A stretch of DNA of 64,000 nucleotides from Parablautia sp. Marseille-Q6255. GTDB lineage: Bacteria; Bacillota; Clostridia; Lachnospirales; Lachnospiraceae. The stretch covers positions 82,286-146,285 of the forward strand of contig NZ_CATNVD010000013.1 in assembly GCF_951230155.1 (NCBI RefSeq). Direction: 5' to 3'. A program made the translations under genes and the position numbers. The notes under the pieces are model-generated. The model saw only the letters and a program-made list of their open reading frames with translations, was not told the DNA's origin and did no database searches. Positions 1 to 10,075 of this stretch are shown here, one piece after another; position 1 is the first letter of the stretch; each line of letters starts with the position of its first letter.

Positions 1-1109
1 TCCTCCCGGATGCGGGCATTGTCTCCGCGCCAGAAACGCCGGAAAATCCGATTGACATCCTCCGGCAAAATGCCGATCCCCTGATCAATGATCTCAATCC
101 GTACTGAGACTGCCATCTGGAGCACTGTGATTGTCACCTGCGTACTGTCTGGACTGTATTTTACGGCATTTTCCAGAATATTGATCAAGGCTTCAGAAAG
201 CCACCTGGGATCGTGCAATACCATAAGAGGTGCGCTTTGCGCATCTGTCTCCTCTAACACAACCGCTATCTCCTTTTCCCGTGCCCGCGGATAAATACGG
301 TTAACTGCCGTCAATATCGTATCAAACAGCGGCGTACGCTGGAGCTTTAGCTCAATCAGACCTGTCTCAAGACGGGAAATCTGTAAAAGTGCATCGGTAA
401 GCTCCTGAAGGCGTACCATCTGCACGGCACAGCGATTTTGAAATTCTGCATATTCATCCGGAGAGAGGGAGCCGCTGCACAGCAGCTCAAAGCTTGTCCA
501 AAGTGCGGTAAGAGGCGTGCGGAGCTGATGCGAGATATCTGTAACCAGCGCTTTTGTCTCCTCCCGATCCGCACGCGCCGATGTATAGACCTGCCCGATG
601 CGGTCGGAAAGCTGCGCAAGCTCCTCCTCAATCCTGACAAGCTGCGGCATATCTTCCGGCAGCGTATCACTGTCCCCGCAGCTCCCTCCCGTGTGCATAC
701 TGTTTTTCAGCCCGGCAAGCCGGTCACAGATCCACTGCACCGACGCCTCCGTCTCATTTCTTCTTTTGTTCCTGTCATACATATAGAGGAAGAGCAGCCC
801 TGCGCCGGCAAGCCCTGTCGTAAGTGCATTCCAGAAAATCTGAAAAAACAGCTGCTTTTGTAAAGTTCCAACATAAGTATCTGTATAACCAAGCTCCCTC
901 AGGGGCTCTTTCTCATCTTCACCGTCAAAAAAGGGGCCTTCCTTTAAATACCGGGCGATGCTCTCTCCCGGATCTTCTCCAAGCCCAAGCGCGCAAAGCT
1001 GCTGCTTTTCCTGATAGCTGCGACAGGCAGGATACGCAAGCGCCAGATTCACGATCACCCAGAAAAGAAATGTCGACAGGAAGATCCGCTTTGCTTTTAT
1101 AGCCCCCAT
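1..1109 (-). CDS. Sensor histidine kinase (C-terminus cut by window edge)
   Basis: Membrane histidine kinase that should phosphorylate the response regulator encoded just upstream. Reading the minus strand gives a first membrane segment near residues 8-26, a short outer loop of about 65 residues, a second membrane segment, then the DHp motif DISHQLRTPLT with the phospho-acceptor His. The ATPase N box (ALINILENAVKYS) and the G1 box (DQGIGI) follow. The protein is still open at base 1, so the last part of the ATPase domain is missing. The ATG at 1109 lies inside the 3' end of the regulator gene (13-nt overlap), which implies translational coupling. The signal sensed is unknown; the loop is too short for a large sensor domain. 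Confidence 0.88.
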   Translation of the reverse strand, partial: MGAIKAKRIFLSTFLFWVIVNLALAYPACRSYQEKQQLCALGLGEDPGESIARYLKEGPFFDGEDEKEPLRELGYTDTYVGTLQKQLFFQIFWNALTTGLAGAGLLFLYMYDRNKRRNETEASVQWICDRLAGLKNSMHTGGSCGDSDTLPEDMPQLVRIEEELAQLSDRIGQVYTSARADREETKALVTDISHQLRTPLTALWTSFELLCSGSLSPDEYAEFQNRCAVQMVRLQELTDALLQISRLETGLIELKLQRTPLFDTILTAVNRIYPRAREKEIAVVLEETDAQSAPLMVLHDPRWLSEALINILENAVKYSPDSTQVTITVLQMAVSVRIEIIDQGIGILPEDVNRIFRRFWRGDNARIRE

Positions 1110-1789
1110 CGGCACTCCTTGCTCCAGACATAGCCAAGCCCGCGCACATTTTTAATATACATCGGATCTGTCCTGTCTGGCTCGATTTTTTCCCGCAGGC
1201 GGTTGATATTGACCGCCACAGTATTATCATTGACAAAGCTTCCCTCAACATCAAAAAGACATTCTAAAATCTGTCCTTTTGAAAGGATCTTCCCGGCATT
1301 TTCTGCCAGCAGACACAATAGCTTCCATTCATTCCGGGAAAGTGGAATCTCCTCTTTATCCCGAAACAGCTTCATCGCATCAAGCTGTACGGTCAGATCC
1401 CCGCTTCTAAAGCAGTTTTTCGAGTTTCCGCCGCACCGCTCCAGATACGCCCGCAGCTTCAGCGTAAGCACAGAAAGACTAAACGGCTTTGTAATATAAT
1501 CATCTGCTCCAGCACCGTACCCCATCACCTGATCCGTCTCCTGGTCAAGCGCTGTCAGACAGATAATATAGGCGCTGCCACTCTCGCGCGCTTCCTTGAC
1601 AAGGGCCAGACCGCTGCCATCCGGCAGATTTATATCACACAGCAAAATATCCGGATAGCTCTGACGCAGCCTGCCTTTTGCTTCGCATAGTGTGGCAGCT
1701 CTGCTTACCTCATACCCTTCCTTCTGCAAAGAAAATGCAACTGCGCGGTTGACGCTCTCGTCATCCTCTACCAGTAATATCTTCGTCAT
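1097..1789 (-). CDS. OmpR-family response regulator
   Basis: DNA-binding response regulator of 230 residues, partner of the histidine kinase downstream. The receiver domain (about 1-115) shows the acidic pocket (LVEDDE), the phospho-acceptor Asp in CDINLPDGSG, and the conserved Lys in ITKPF. The C-terminal half is an OmpR/PhoB winged helix with the typical end YIKNVRGLGYVW. The start codon overlaps the stop of the DUF5662 gene (ATGA), so both are probably translated from one message. Targets are not visible. Such pairs often control an adjacent transporter, which would lie left of the window. Confidence 0.92.
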   Translation of the reverse strand: MTKILLVEDDESVNRAVAFSLQKEGYEVSRAATLCEAKGRLRQSYPDILLCDINLPDGSGLALVKEARESGSAYIICLTALDQETDQVMGYGAGADDYITKPFSLSVLTLKLRAYLERCGGNSKNCFRSGDLTVQLDAMKLFRDKEEIPLSRNEWKLLCLLAENAGKILSKGQILECLFDVEGSFVNDNTVAVNINRLREKIEPDRTDPMYIKNVRGLGYVWSKECRWGL

Positions 1790-2373
1790 ATCTCATAACC
1801 TTTTAAATAATAGTCCCGCACAAAGCGGATCAGCTCCTCCTCGCCGCGCTCATCCAAGATGCGAAGCATCCCGCGCAGCTCCTTTTCGGTCTGCGGATGC
1901 AGCAGATAATGGCTTTTTCCTTTTTCAAAATATAAAAGGGGATGATGCTGCGTATACGTCTCTTTATTATAATTTTTGGATGCGCTGATCCGGTCCATCA
2001 GCATCTCAGCCACATACCGGCGCGGCATCTGTACCGGCTGCAGCGGACACCGGTCGCTGACCGGATGAAGCGCGTAATCCGTCCAGTATTCAAAATGGTG
2101 ACGGTTGCGTCCCTTGTGATGCATCCACGCATAAGAATAGCCCTTCTCCCTTCGTTCTCCATTGTTCGGACTGCTCTTTCCATCCTCATAATACCGAAAT
2201 CCCATCAAAAGCTCTGAGGGAAGATACTTGGACAGATCATGCGTAAGCCCCTGCCAATACAGCCCAATGCGGAAGCAGTGCTGCAGCACCAGCATTTTAT
2301 GTTCATTTATCGTTTTCCAGTGTCCCCGGATCTTTCTCCAGGTAATCCTCTGGTTCTCTTTTTGCAGTTCCAT
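1786..2373 (-). CDS. DUF5662 family protein
   Basis: A 195-residue soluble protein of a family without a known function. Family-typical features are the LTHDLSKY motif near residue 65, a GYSYAWMHHKGRNRHHFEYW stretch with many His residues, and a C-terminal helical part. The His/Asp-rich segments suggest a metal site, but this is inference. It starts one base after the GH13-like gene stops and overlaps the response regulator by four bases, so it sits in the middle of one transcription unit. Confidence 0.8.
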   Translation of the reverse strand: MELQKENQRITWRKIRGHWKTINEHKMLVLQHCFRIGLYWQGLTHDLSKYLPSELLMGFRYYEDGKSSPNNGERREKGYSYAWMHHKGRNRHHFEYWTDYALHPVSDRCPLQPVQMPRRYVAEMLMDRISASKNYNKETYTQHHPLLYFEKGKSHYLLHPQTEKELRGMLRILDERGEEELIRFVRDYYLKGYEI

Positions 2374-2374
2374 A

Positions 2375-4276
2375 TTATTTTCCTTCCAAAATCACAATTG
2401 TTCTTGCCAGAACAGTAAACGATTTCGCCTCCGGCAGCTTTTCCTGTGCTTCCTGCGGGATAAAACTCTCGCGAAGTGAGGTATCCATCACCTTGTACCA
2501 TACCATCTTCTGAGGAAGCAGCGGAAGAGCAAATTCCTGCGCTTCCCAGTGGAAGTTATAGGCGATATAGAGAAAGCCCTTTTCTCCGGCATACGCTCCG
2601 GAATACATACATCCGAGATGACGCCTGATGTGTCCGAAATCTCCATACCATGCCCGCTCTCCGTGAAAGGAAAGATCCGGGTAGCCCGTAGAGAGCAGAT
2701 CCGAGCATGTCATCTGTCTCGTCTGATGAAGCATCCGGTGCATGTTCCGATAAGCAACTGCTTTTTGCACAAACTCCAGAAGCTCCCGGTCACGCCGTCT
2801 GCCGCTCCAGTCTACCCACGACAATTCGTTGTCCTGACAGTAGGGATTATTATTCCCATTCTGGGAATTTCCAAACTCGTCTCCGGCAAGCAGCATCGGA
2901 GTCCCCTGTGCAAACAGCAGCATCGCAATTGCATTTTTTCGCTGGCGCATACGCAGATTTTTAATTTCGCGCCGGTTTGACGCCCCTTCTGTTCCACAGT
3001 TCCAACTGAAATTATAGTCTGTACCGTCAAGGTTCTGCTCTCCATTGTCAAGATTATGCTTGGCGTCATAGGACACCAGATCAGACAGGGTAAAACCATC
3101 ATGGTTCGTCATATAATTCACCGGCCGGATTCCTTTGGGGTTGCTTTGCAGCCGTCTGGAAAATGCGCGCAGCGCATCTTCATCCCCCTTTAGCAGCCTG
3201 CGGCAGTCATTCATAAACCCATCATTTGACTCGGCAAGAAGCGCCCGTCCTTTTTCACTGTTCCAGTTCTTCAGATCCTCTGCGTACCAGTTGCAGATCA
3301 GCTTCCTCGTTCGAAACAGCGGCAGACGGGAAAGCTCCTGTACAACGCTTTCTCGTGCGATCACAGAAAAGCCGTCAATGTGATACGTCCGCGCCCAGTA
3401 GCAAAGGCAGTCCGAGATCATTGAAATATCTGCTTCCGGGACAAAGTAAAACTCAAGGATCACCTCGATCCCGTTTCTGTGAAAAGCTTTTACCATATCC
3501 TTTAATTCTTTCTGCGCATCCTGTCCGTACGCATAAGCACTTTTCGGCGCAAAATAAAATCCCGGTCCATATCCCCAGAAATTCATTTTATACTCTGCCT
3601 GTCCGCAGGGAGCGTCCGTTCCCTCCCTGGCATTTGTATGCACAGGCGCTTTTTCGCAGGCGTACTCCGGATGCTGCAGCTTTTTTGTGCCGCCTGCGAT
3701 CCTCGGCACAAGCTCTTCAAACTCATAGACCGGCATCAGCTTGACCTGATTGATCCCAAGCGTCTTCAGATACGGAATCTTCTCCCGCAGTCCTGCAAAG
3801 GTCCCTTTTTTCCTGACGCCTGAATTCGGATGCATCGTATATCCACGCACATGCAGATGATACATGACCGCATCTTCATACGGGATGGAAGGCAGCTGAT
3901 CTTTCTCCCAGTTATAGGAATGTTTCACAAAACCGGCACGGACCGCATGAGCCGACGCGTCTGTGCGCACGCCAAACGTCTCTCTTCCGCAGATTCTGGC
4001 CGCATACGGATCTGTCACTACCTCGCCTGCATCCAGAAAATTGTATTCATACTGCATACTGTCAACTGCCACCTTCATAGAATAATAGCAGTCTCCTGTC
4101 TCTGAGTCCGGGAAAGGCAGTCTGGCTGCGATCTCCTCGCTTCCCCTGCGGTAAAGGAGCAGCTCGGGCACTCCCTTCCCCGAAGCAAAGAAACCAAAAT
4201 GGATCCCGTTTTTCTCTACTGCTACTCCCGGCGTCCTGCCATGGTCTGCTGTCACTTTAAACGTGTCTTTCTGCAC
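2375..4276 (-). CDS. GH13 debranching-enzyme homologue, catalytic residues lost
   Basis: A 633-residue relative of GlgX/isoamylase-type glycogen debranching enzymes. An N-terminal CBM48-like domain (about 15-110) precedes a GH13 barrel with family segments such as YHLHVRGYT, KGTFAGLREKIPYLKTLGI, YMTNHDGFTLSDLVSY and GTPMLLAGDEFG. The catalytic regions have decayed. Region I reads EVILEFYFVPEAD instead of the usual DVVxNH. Region II reads HIDGFSVIA where DGFRFD, with the nucleophile Asp, is expected. No acid/base Glu is evident in region III, and the stretch between regions I and II is shortened. Probably a pseudoenzyme, perhaps glycan-binding or regulatory. The start is a GTG after an AAGGCGGA-like ribosome site. 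Confidence 0.8.
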   Translation of the reverse strand: MQKDTFKVTADHGRTPGVAVEKNGIHFGFFASGKGVPELLLYRRGSEEIAARLPFPDSETGDCYYSMKVAVDSMQYEYNFLDAGEVVTDPYAARICGRETFGVRTDASAHAVRAGFVKHSYNWEKDQLPSIPYEDAVMYHLHVRGYTMHPNSGVRKKGTFAGLREKIPYLKTLGINQVKLMPVYEFEELVPRIAGGTKKLQHPEYACEKAPVHTNAREGTDAPCGQAEYKMNFWGYGPGFYFAPKSAYAYGQDAQKELKDMVKAFHRNGIEVILEFYFVPEADISMISDCLCYWARTYHIDGFSVIARESVVQELSRLPLFRTRKLICNWYAEDLKNWNSEKGRALLAESNDGFMNDCRRLLKGDEDALRAFSRRLQSNPKGIRPVNYMTNHDGFTLSDLVSYDAKHNLDNGEQNLDGTDYNFSWNCGTEGASNRREIKNLRMRQRKNAIAMLLFAQGTPMLLAGDEFGNSQNGNNNPYCQDNELSWVDWSGRRRDRELLEFVQKAVAYRNMHRMLHQTRQMTCSDLLSTGYPDLSFHGERAWYGDFGHIRRHLGCMYSGAYAGEKGFLYIAYNFHWEAQEFALPLLPQKMVWYKVMDTSLRESFIPQEAQEKLPEAKSFTVLARTIVILEGK

Positions 4277-4320
4277 TGTATTCTTCCGCCTTTCTGTTGA
4301 AATCGTTTCTGTGATGGACG

Positions 4321-5076
4321 TCAGACAGAAATATCAAGCTCCACCGGACAGTGGTCTGATCCGAAAATCTCCGTGTGGATCCTCGCATCCTCCAGCTGCT
4401 CCCGCAGCGCTTCTGACACACAAAAATAGTCGATACGCCATCCTGCATTTTTCTCACGCGCTTTAAACCGATACGACCACCAGCTGTATATCCCCTCCTG
4501 ATCCGGATAAAAATAGCGAAAGGTATCGATAAAGCCCTGATCAATAAGCTCTGTAAACTTTGCCCTCTCCTCATCTGTAAATCCGGCATTTCTGCGGTTT
4601 GTCTTCGGATTTTTCAGATCGATCTCCCGGTGTGCGACATTGAGATCGCCTGCAAAAATGACTGGCTTCTCCTTCTCCAATGCTTTCAGATACGCCAGAA
4701 AATCCTCCTCCCACTGCATCCGGTAATCAAGACGGGCAAGCTCATTCTGAGAGTTGGGTGTGTACACCGTCACAAAGTAAAACCGGTCAAACTCCAGCGT
4801 GATGACACGCCCCTCCTGGTCATGTTCTTCTATGCCCATCCCATACCTGACTGCAAGCGGCTCCTGCTTTGTGAAAACAGCAGTTCCTGAATATCCTTTC
4901 TTTTTTGCATAATTCCAGTACTGATGGTAGCCCGGCGTATCAAGCTCGATCTGCCCTTCCTGCAATTTGCTCTCCTGAATACAGAAAATATCCGCATCCG
5001 CCTCGCGAAAAAAATCCATAAACCCCTTCTGAACACATGCCCGAAGACCGTTTACGTTCCAAGATATTAATTTCAT
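4321..5076 (-). CDS. xth: Exodeoxyribonuclease III / AP endonuclease
   Basis: Base-excision-repair nuclease of 251 residues, full length for the ExoA/Xth family. Visible motifs are SWNVNGLRA at the N-terminus, the metal-binding Glu in CIQESKLQ, the YTPNSQ loop, the GDLNVAH catalytic motif and the terminal GSDHCPV with the catalytic His. It cuts DNA 5' of abasic sites and degrades 3' ends. It is first in the minus-strand run that continues through the GH13-like gene to the two-component system, with a 44-bp gap after it. The ATG has a GGAGAG ribosome site. Confidence 0.95.
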   Translation of the reverse strand: MKLISWNVNGLRACVQKGFMDFFREADADIFCIQESKLQEGQIELDTPGYHQYWNYAKKKGYSGTAVFTKQEPLAVRYGMGIEEHDQEGRVITLEFDRFYFVTVYTPNSQNELARLDYRMQWEEDFLAYLKALEKEKPVIFAGDLNVAHREIDLKNPKTNRRNAGFTDEERAKFTELIDQGFIDTFRYFYPDQEGIYSWWSYRFKAREKNAGWRIDYFCVSEALREQLEDARIHTEIFGSDHCPVELDISV

Positions 5077-5242
5077 AATTTGCTCTCCTGTTCTATGCTC
5101 CGATAACAGCCTCTGTCCGCAAGACCTGTTCTGACGGTCTGCCGCAGCGAGTTGGCGCTATGGACAAAAATTCATGTTCAGTATATCATTTCCCGGAACC
5201 TTTTGACAGTCCTATTTAAATTTTTCTGCTGCAATATTATTC

Positions 5243-5271
5243 TTGCCATTTTCTGTCTCATCTGTTAAAGT
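5243..5271 (+). promoter_or_regulatory. Candidate housekeeping promoter for the DUF1292 gene
   Basis: TTGCCA at 5243-5248, a 17-base spacer, then TAAAGT at 5266-5271. It lies about 45 bases upstream of the DUF1292 start and points toward it. The match to the vegetative consensus is moderate. Confidence 0.5.
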
Positions 5272-5316
5272 GTATCTATCACAAAGATTGATTACACAGA
5301 TAAGAGAGGTACTGAC

Positions 5317-5670
5317 ATGAGTGATTTTGAAACATGCGGCGGAAACTGTTCCAGCTGCTCAGAGGACTGTGAAAACGGAGGAGCAACTATTACGCTCACA
5401 CTGGACAACGATGAAACGATCGAGTGCTCGATCCTCACTGTATTCGAAGCTGCCGGAAACAACTACATTGCCCTGCTTCCGCTCAATGAAGAAGGTGTAA
5501 ATGAAGACGGAGAGGTATTTATTTACCGCTTCCATGAAGAAAATGGCCTTCCGGTTCTTGAGAACATCGAGAGCGATGAGGAGTATGAAGCAGCTTCGGA
5601 CGGCTTTGATGAGTGGATCGACTCCATGGAGTACGATGAGCTCGTTCCTGCTGACGAAGACGAAGAATAA
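5317..5670 (+). CDS. DUF1292 domain protein
   Basis: Small, very acidic protein of 117 residues belonging to the DUF1292 family, which is widespread in Firmicutes and has no established function. The N-terminus carries four Cys in CGGNCSSCSEDC, possibly a metal site. The rest matches the family pattern of a beta-rich core (TITLTLDNDETIECSI, YIALLPL, VFIYRF) and an acidic tail. A strong hairpin terminator follows, so it is probably monocistronic. Confidence 0.85.
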   Translation: MSDFETCGGNCSSCSEDCENGGATITLTLDNDETIECSILTVFEAAGNNYIALLPLNEEGVNEDGEVFIYRFHEENGLPVLENIESDEEYEAASDGFDEWIDSMEYDELVPADEDEE

Positions 5671-5675
5671 ATAAT

Positions 5676-5729
5676 AAAAAGAGAACTTCTTGTGACAGAT
5701 CCTATCCGCTCAAGAGGTTCTCTTTTTCT
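5676..5729 (+). terminator. Rho-independent terminator after the DUF1292 gene
   Basis: Inverted repeat of about 17 bp (5676-5692 and 5711-5728, one G-T pair), A-rich on the left and U-rich on the right, so it can work in the plus direction. Confidence 0.8.
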
Positions 5730-5755
5730 AAATATACACAGGGAGGTATGCTCAA

Positions 5756-6745
5756 ATGCACGAGTGTCACGCCACAGCAGAACCAGATGAATTATTTGAA
5801 ACCGGCTCCTTGAAACATTTAGTCCCCGGCAACGAAGGACGGGTACTGGACGGACGCCGTACCCCAGGCTATATTGAATCTTTTGATCCCGAAAGCTGTA
5901 TGTTTATCTGGAGAATCACGGCATTTGAAGATGCGGGAAAGTGCTGGGAAATTCCCGCAGAACAAATTGAACAATATCAGTTTCGGAAGAGCTGCTCCAC
6001 TCTGTCGCGTGCTGCAGTCGAAAAGCTCTCTGCGCAATGCAAAGCGTACCAGAAACAGCTTACGATACCAGTAACCAGCCAGTCTCAGGCTGCCGCCAGA
6101 GTCTCCATTGCAAAACAGGAACTGCAAACAGCTGCATGGCTGAAAGAGCATTCCCGCTTTATCCAAAAAGGAAAACGCTTTGATTTTCACGCAGCAACCG
6201 GTGATCCTGACCTGTATTGCGACCTCGAGGAATACATGCGCGCGCAGAAACTGTATGACTTAGAGCAAAAAACCGCCAGCCAGTATCTGTTAAATCCTTA
6301 CTCAGGAGAATGGATAAAAGGAATGAAAATCGTTATGGCGGAAGCTGGTCTGATCTCCTATAGCGGTTCCGTTCCCCGGACCCCAGACATCTTTCAGGGG
6401 ATCGGTGCAAAAGAACTTAGATGGAATTATATTCTTGCACGGACTGCATTTTTAAGAAGTGTATTCAAGCTGTCCGGAATTCTGGAAGTACCGCTGTATC
6501 GGGGGATGGCCAGTTCTTCAGACTGGATAAAAACTCCCCCAACGCTGCTGTCTGCCACGTTTTCCGCGGACACTGCAAAGGATTTTTGCGGCATGGATGA
6601 CCCCGGTCTATACAGAAGTTGTTACTGGATCAAATTTTTCTGCCCTGTTGAGAATCTTTTTATGACCTTTTATGAAACAAAAGAATTGAACGAGCGCTAC
6701 AAAGAGCAGGAAGCCATTATCTACTACCAGGCACCGCTCACATGA
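5756..6745 (+). CDS. Putative ADP-ribosyltransferase-like protein
   Basis: A 329-residue protein I do not recognise as a named family. The N-terminal half looks helical and charged, with no signal peptide. The last 90 residues show the order expected of an R-S-E type ADP-ribosyltransferase fold: Arg249 in VPLYRGM, a Ser-rich strand SATFS (266-270) followed by the helix start ADTAKDF, and an E-x-E pair (Glu317, Glu319) in EQEAIIY near the end. That arrangement is what arginine-type ADP-ribosyltransferases use, but the similarity is by eye only. It has its own GGAGGT ribosome site, follows a terminator, and converges on the helicase gene. Confidence 0.5.
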   Translation: MHECHATAEPDELFETGSLKHLVPGNEGRVLDGRRTPGYIESFDPESCMFIWRITAFEDAGKCWEIPAEQIEQYQFRKSCSTLSRAAVEKLSAQCKAYQKQLTIPVTSQSQAAARVSIAKQELQTAAWLKEHSRFIQKGKRFDFHAATGDPDLYCDLEEYMRAQKLYDLEQKTASQYLLNPYSGEWIKGMKIVMAEAGLISYSGSVPRTPDIFQGIGAKELRWNYILARTAFLRSVFKLSGILEVPLYRGMASSSDWIKTPPTLLSATFSADTAKDFCGMDDPGLYRSCYWIKFFCPVENLFMTFYETKELNERYKEQEAIIYYQAPLT

Positions 6746-6758
6746 CTTTCCCCGGCTG

Positions 6759-8579
6759 TTATTCCAGCAGCTCTTCGAGGAACTGTGACGGCTCCTGCTC
6801 TCTGCCGTAGCGTTCCTTTACATGAAAAATATGCAGTTTGTCCTTCGCCCGCGTCATCCCGACGTAAAACAGCCTTCGTTCTTCCTCAAAATCTGCTTCC
6901 ACGGAGGCTTTTTTGTGCGGGATCGTCCCTTCATTTACATCCACTAAAAATACTTCTTTAAATTCCAGCCCCTTTGAGCTGTGCAGCGTCGCCAGTGTGA
7001 CCGCATCCTCTTCGCTCTTTCGACTGCTTCTGCGCTCTTCCAGCCTGGCCGCATACGCCTCTATCTGCTCCTGCCACTCCTCAAAGGTACGGTACGGTCT
7101 TGCACTTTGCTGTATCTCATCAAGCAGCTCGAAAAGCTCCTCTGGTTTCATTCTCCGCGCGGCTGCATATTCTTTCAGATACTCCTCATACCCGATCCCA
7201 TGCCGGATATAATTGACTGCTGCATACGGCGTCATCCCTGCAAGCAGCTTAAGATCAAGCTCCATACGGTCGATCCGATCCAGCATCCATTCTTTGTCCT
7301 CACAATATGTGCGCAGAGTTTCAAAAGAGATCACAGACGCATCGAGCATGCTTCTGCTGATATAGCGTTTCGGCCGGTTCATCACCTGCAAAAATTCCGC
7401 CCGGTCCAGACGCCTGCGTGCCAGATGGAGATACGCGCGAATATCCTGTGCGATCCAGTGCTCGTAAATATTCGGCAAGGCATCTCTCATCACAAACGGC
7501 AGATTAAATTCCATCAGACGCTGTGCAAAAGGACTGGCCCCCTGATTTGTGCGGAATAAAACCGCAATATCCGAAAGCGCCCTTCCCTGCTCCGCCGCTG
7601 TCTTAATACATTTTACCAGATACAGGCTCTCATGCTCCTGATTTTCAAATTCCTTTATATCCACCGGACTGCTGCCTGAGCGTGCAGGCCGGATCTTTTT
7701 ATCAAATCGGGTCGTATTCTGTGCGATCACCCGAAGCGCAGCATGAACGATCGGCGGACTGGAGCGAAAATTCAGATCCAGCAGGATCTGTTTTGCATCC
7801 GGAAAGTCCTTTGTAAAATTCAGCATGATTTCCGGCTTTGCCCCACGAAACCGGTAGATCGACTGATCATCATCCCCTACGATAAACAGATTGTTCTGTG
7901 GTGCTGCAAGCATTCGCAGAATACGATACTGCAGCATATTAATATCCTGAAACTCATCCACCAGGATATAGCGGAACCGCCGCTGCCATGCGGCCAAAAT
8001 ATCTGCCCTCGCTGCAAGAAGCTCATACGTGTAGACCAGCATATCGTCGAAATCAAGAAGCCCCCTGTCTTTATGCGCTTTCTCATAGCTCTGATACAGG
8101 CTGCGGAATTTTTCCTCAGGACATGCTTTTGAATAATAATGCTGCAGATCTATCTGTTCATTTTTCACAGCGCTGATCTCTGCTGCAAGCTCCGCAAGCA
8201 GCTCTTTTTCATCCTCCGCGGCAAATTTCATCTCACGCATAAGCTGTCTGAGAATCCCAAACTTTTTTTCCTCCGTGAGAATATTTGCCGCTGTAAAATG
8301 ATATGCCTGTTTCAGTATGCCAAAAAATACAGCATGAAATGTCCCAAAAGTCACACCGGAAGCGCGGCAGACCGTACCAAAACGAAGCCTCATCTCATTC
8401 GCTGCGGCTTTCGTAAAGGTAATGACCAGTATTTCCTGCGGCTTAACGCCGTACTGTTCTACCAGATATTTTGTTCTCTGTGTAATTACGAGGGTTTTTC
8501 CGGAACCGGGACCGGCAAGTACCATAGCCGGTCCCGTCCCATGGGCGATCGCCCTTGACTGTGCATCGCTTATCTGCAT
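6759..8579 (-). CDS. UvrD/PcrA-like superfamily 1 DNA helicase
   Basis: ATP-dependent 3'-5' helicase of 606 residues, shorter than typical PcrA (about 720) and lacking a long C-terminal tail. Motifs in order: Walker A GPGSGKT (about 23-29), motif Ia [10 protein letters not shown], Walker [10 protein letters not shown], motif [16 protein letters not shown], motif [11 protein letters not shown] and motif [13 protein letters not shown]. Probably acts in DNA repair or replication-fork clearance. The ATG lies within the last codons of gltX (10-nt overlap), which couples it to the tRNA synthetase message. Confidence 0.92.
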   Translation of the reverse strand: MQISDAQSRAIAHGTGPAMVLAGPGSGKTLVITQRTKYLVEQYGVKPQEILVITFTKAAANEMRLRFGTVCRASGVTFGTFHAVFFGILKQAYHFTAANILTEEKKFGILRQLMREMKFAAEDEKELLAELAAEISAVKNEQIDLQHYYSKACPEEKFRSLYQSYEKAHKDRGLLDFDDMLVYTYELLAARADILAAWQRRFRYILVDEFQDINMLQYRILRMLAAPQNNLFIVGDDDQSIYRFRGAKPEIMLNFTKDFPDAKQILLDLNFRSSPPIVHAALRVIAQNTTRFDKKIRPARSGSSPVDIKEFENQEHESLYLVKCIKTAAEQGRALSDIAVLFRTNQGASPFAQRLMEFNLPFVMRDALPNIYEHWIAQDIRAYLHLARRRLDRAEFLQVMNRPKRYISRSMLDASVISFETLRTYCEDKEWMLDRIDRMELDLKLLAGMTPYAAVNYIRHGIGYEEYLKEYAAARRMKPEELFELLDEIQQSARPYRTFEEWQEQIEAYAARLEERRSSRKSEEDAVTLATLHSSKGLEFKEVFLVDVNEGTIPHKKASVEADFEEERRLFYVGMTRAKDKLHIFHVKERYGREQEPSQFLEELLE

Positions 8580-10030
8580 GTTTCTCCTAATAATTCTATT
8601 GCTTTTCTGATCCGTACAAGAGATTCCTCTTTTCCAAGGATCTCCATGATCTCCGTCGCGCCGGCCGGAGTCATCTGTTTACCTGATACTGCCACGCGCA
8701 GCGGCCACATGACGAAATTTACCTTGCAGCCCTTTTCCTCCACATACGCCTTAAGCATATCAAAAAGCGCGTTATTGCTGAAATCCTCCTGTGCCTCCAG
8801 TTTTGGGAGCAGCTCTGTGAGTACCTCCAGACAGGATTCCTGTGTCGTCTTGGATTTTTTGTGTGCAAACATGGCGGGATCATACTCTGGAAGCTTCTCA
8901 AAGAAATCTACCATCTCCATAATATCCGGATAGACCTCAATCCTTGTCTTGACCATCTGCGCGATCTTTCTAAAATCAAACTCGCGTGAGATCGCTTTTT
9001 TAAGATAAGGCAGCGCTGCTTCATAAAACTTCTCATCATCCATCGCCTTTAAATACTCTCCGTTCATCCAGCGCAGCTTCTGAACATCAAATACAGCAGG
9101 AGATTTGCTCATATGATGGTAATCAAACGCTTCTACCAGCTCCTGCAGGGAGAATATTTCTCTGTTGTCCTCCGGGCACCAGCCAAGGAGCGCCACGTAG
9201 TTCACGATCGCCTCAGAGACAAAGCCCTGCTCCAGAAGATCCTCGTAGGAGGAATGTCCGGAACGCTTGGAAAGCTTCTTATGCTCCTCATTGGTGATCA
9301 GCGGACAGTGCACATAAACCGGAACTTCCCAGCCAAACGCCTCATAAAGCCGGTTATATTTTGGTGCAGAAGAAAGGTATTCATTACCGCGCACCACATG
9401 TGTGATCCCCATCAAATGATCATCCACAACATTTGCAAAATTGTAGGTCGGATATCCGTCTGACTTGATCAGGATCATATCATCAAGCTCTGCATTTGGC
9501 ACCTCGATCGTTCCATAGATCTCATCCACAAATTTCGTTGTGCCTTCCTTTGGAACATTCTGGCGGATGACAAAGGGCACACCTGCAGCAAGCTTTGCCT
9601 CGATCTCCTCCTTCGGAAGATGCAGGCAGTGCTTGTCATAGACAACGATCTCCTTTCCTGCCACCTCCTGCTTCAGAGATTCCAGACGTTCTTTGTCACA
9701 GAAGCAGTAATACGCTTCTCCTTTTTCTATCAGCTTTTTCGCGTACTCCATGTAAATGCCTGCCTTCTGGCGCTCACTCTGCACATAGGGACCGCAGCCG
9801 CCGTCCTTATCAGGACCTTCATCATGGATCAGACCTGTTTTTTCCAGCGTGCGGTTGATGATCTCAACCGCGCCCTCGACATAGCGTTCCTGATCGGTAT
9901 CCTCGATGCGCAGCATAAATGTACCGCCCTCATGCTTTGCGATCAGATACGCATACAGTGCTGTTCTTAAATTTCCTACATGCATCCGCCCTGTCGGACT
10001 CGGTGCAAATCTTGTCTTTACATTACTCAT
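8570..10030 (-). CDS. gltX: Glutamyl-tRNA synthetase
   Basis: Class I aminoacyl-tRNA synthetase of 486 residues charging tRNA-Glu (and possibly tRNA-Gln, as in many Firmicutes). The HIGH-type signature is [20 protein letters not shown] at the N-terminus; the KMSKS-type loop reads [11 protein letters not shown] start at the ATG at 10028-10030 (MSNVKTRF). The longer reading begins with a GTG that crowds the AGGAGT ribosome site. It sits between the ftsW-like gene and the helicase on the minus strand. Confidence 0.95.
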   Translation of the reverse strand: MSNVKTRFAPSPTGRMHVGNLRTALYAYLIAKHEGGTFMLRIEDTDQERYVEGAVEIINRTLEKTGLIHDEGPDKDGGCGPYVQSERQKAGIYMEYAKKLIEKGEAYYCFCDKERLESLKQEVAGKEIVVYDKHCLHLPKEEIEAKLAAGVPFVIRQNVPKEGTTKFVDEIYGTIEVPNAELDDMILIKSDGYPTYNFANVVDDHLMGITHVVRGNEYLSSAPKYNRLYEAFGWEVPVYVHCPLITNEEHKKLSKRSGHSSYEDLLEQGFVSEAIVNYVALLGWCPEDNREIFSLQELVEAFDYHHMSKSPAVFDVQKLRWMNGEYLKAMDDEKFYEAALPYLKKAISREFDFRKIAQMVKTRIEVYPDIMEMVDFFEKLPEYDPAMFAHKKSKTTQESCLEVLTELLPKLEAQEDFSNNALFDMLKAYVEEKGCKVNFVMWPLRVAVSGKQMTPAGATEIMEILGKEESLVRIRKAIELLGETCR

Positions 10031-10075
10031 AATCTCTAACACTCCTCGTTTTGCATCTATTGTTCTTTTATTTTC

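Noticed and set aside
1203..1499. Plus-strand frames in the two-component region and similar frames opposite gltX, the helicase, tape measure, capsid and polymerase genes
   Set aside because: All are opposite-strand shadows of recognisable proteins and lack ribosome sites.
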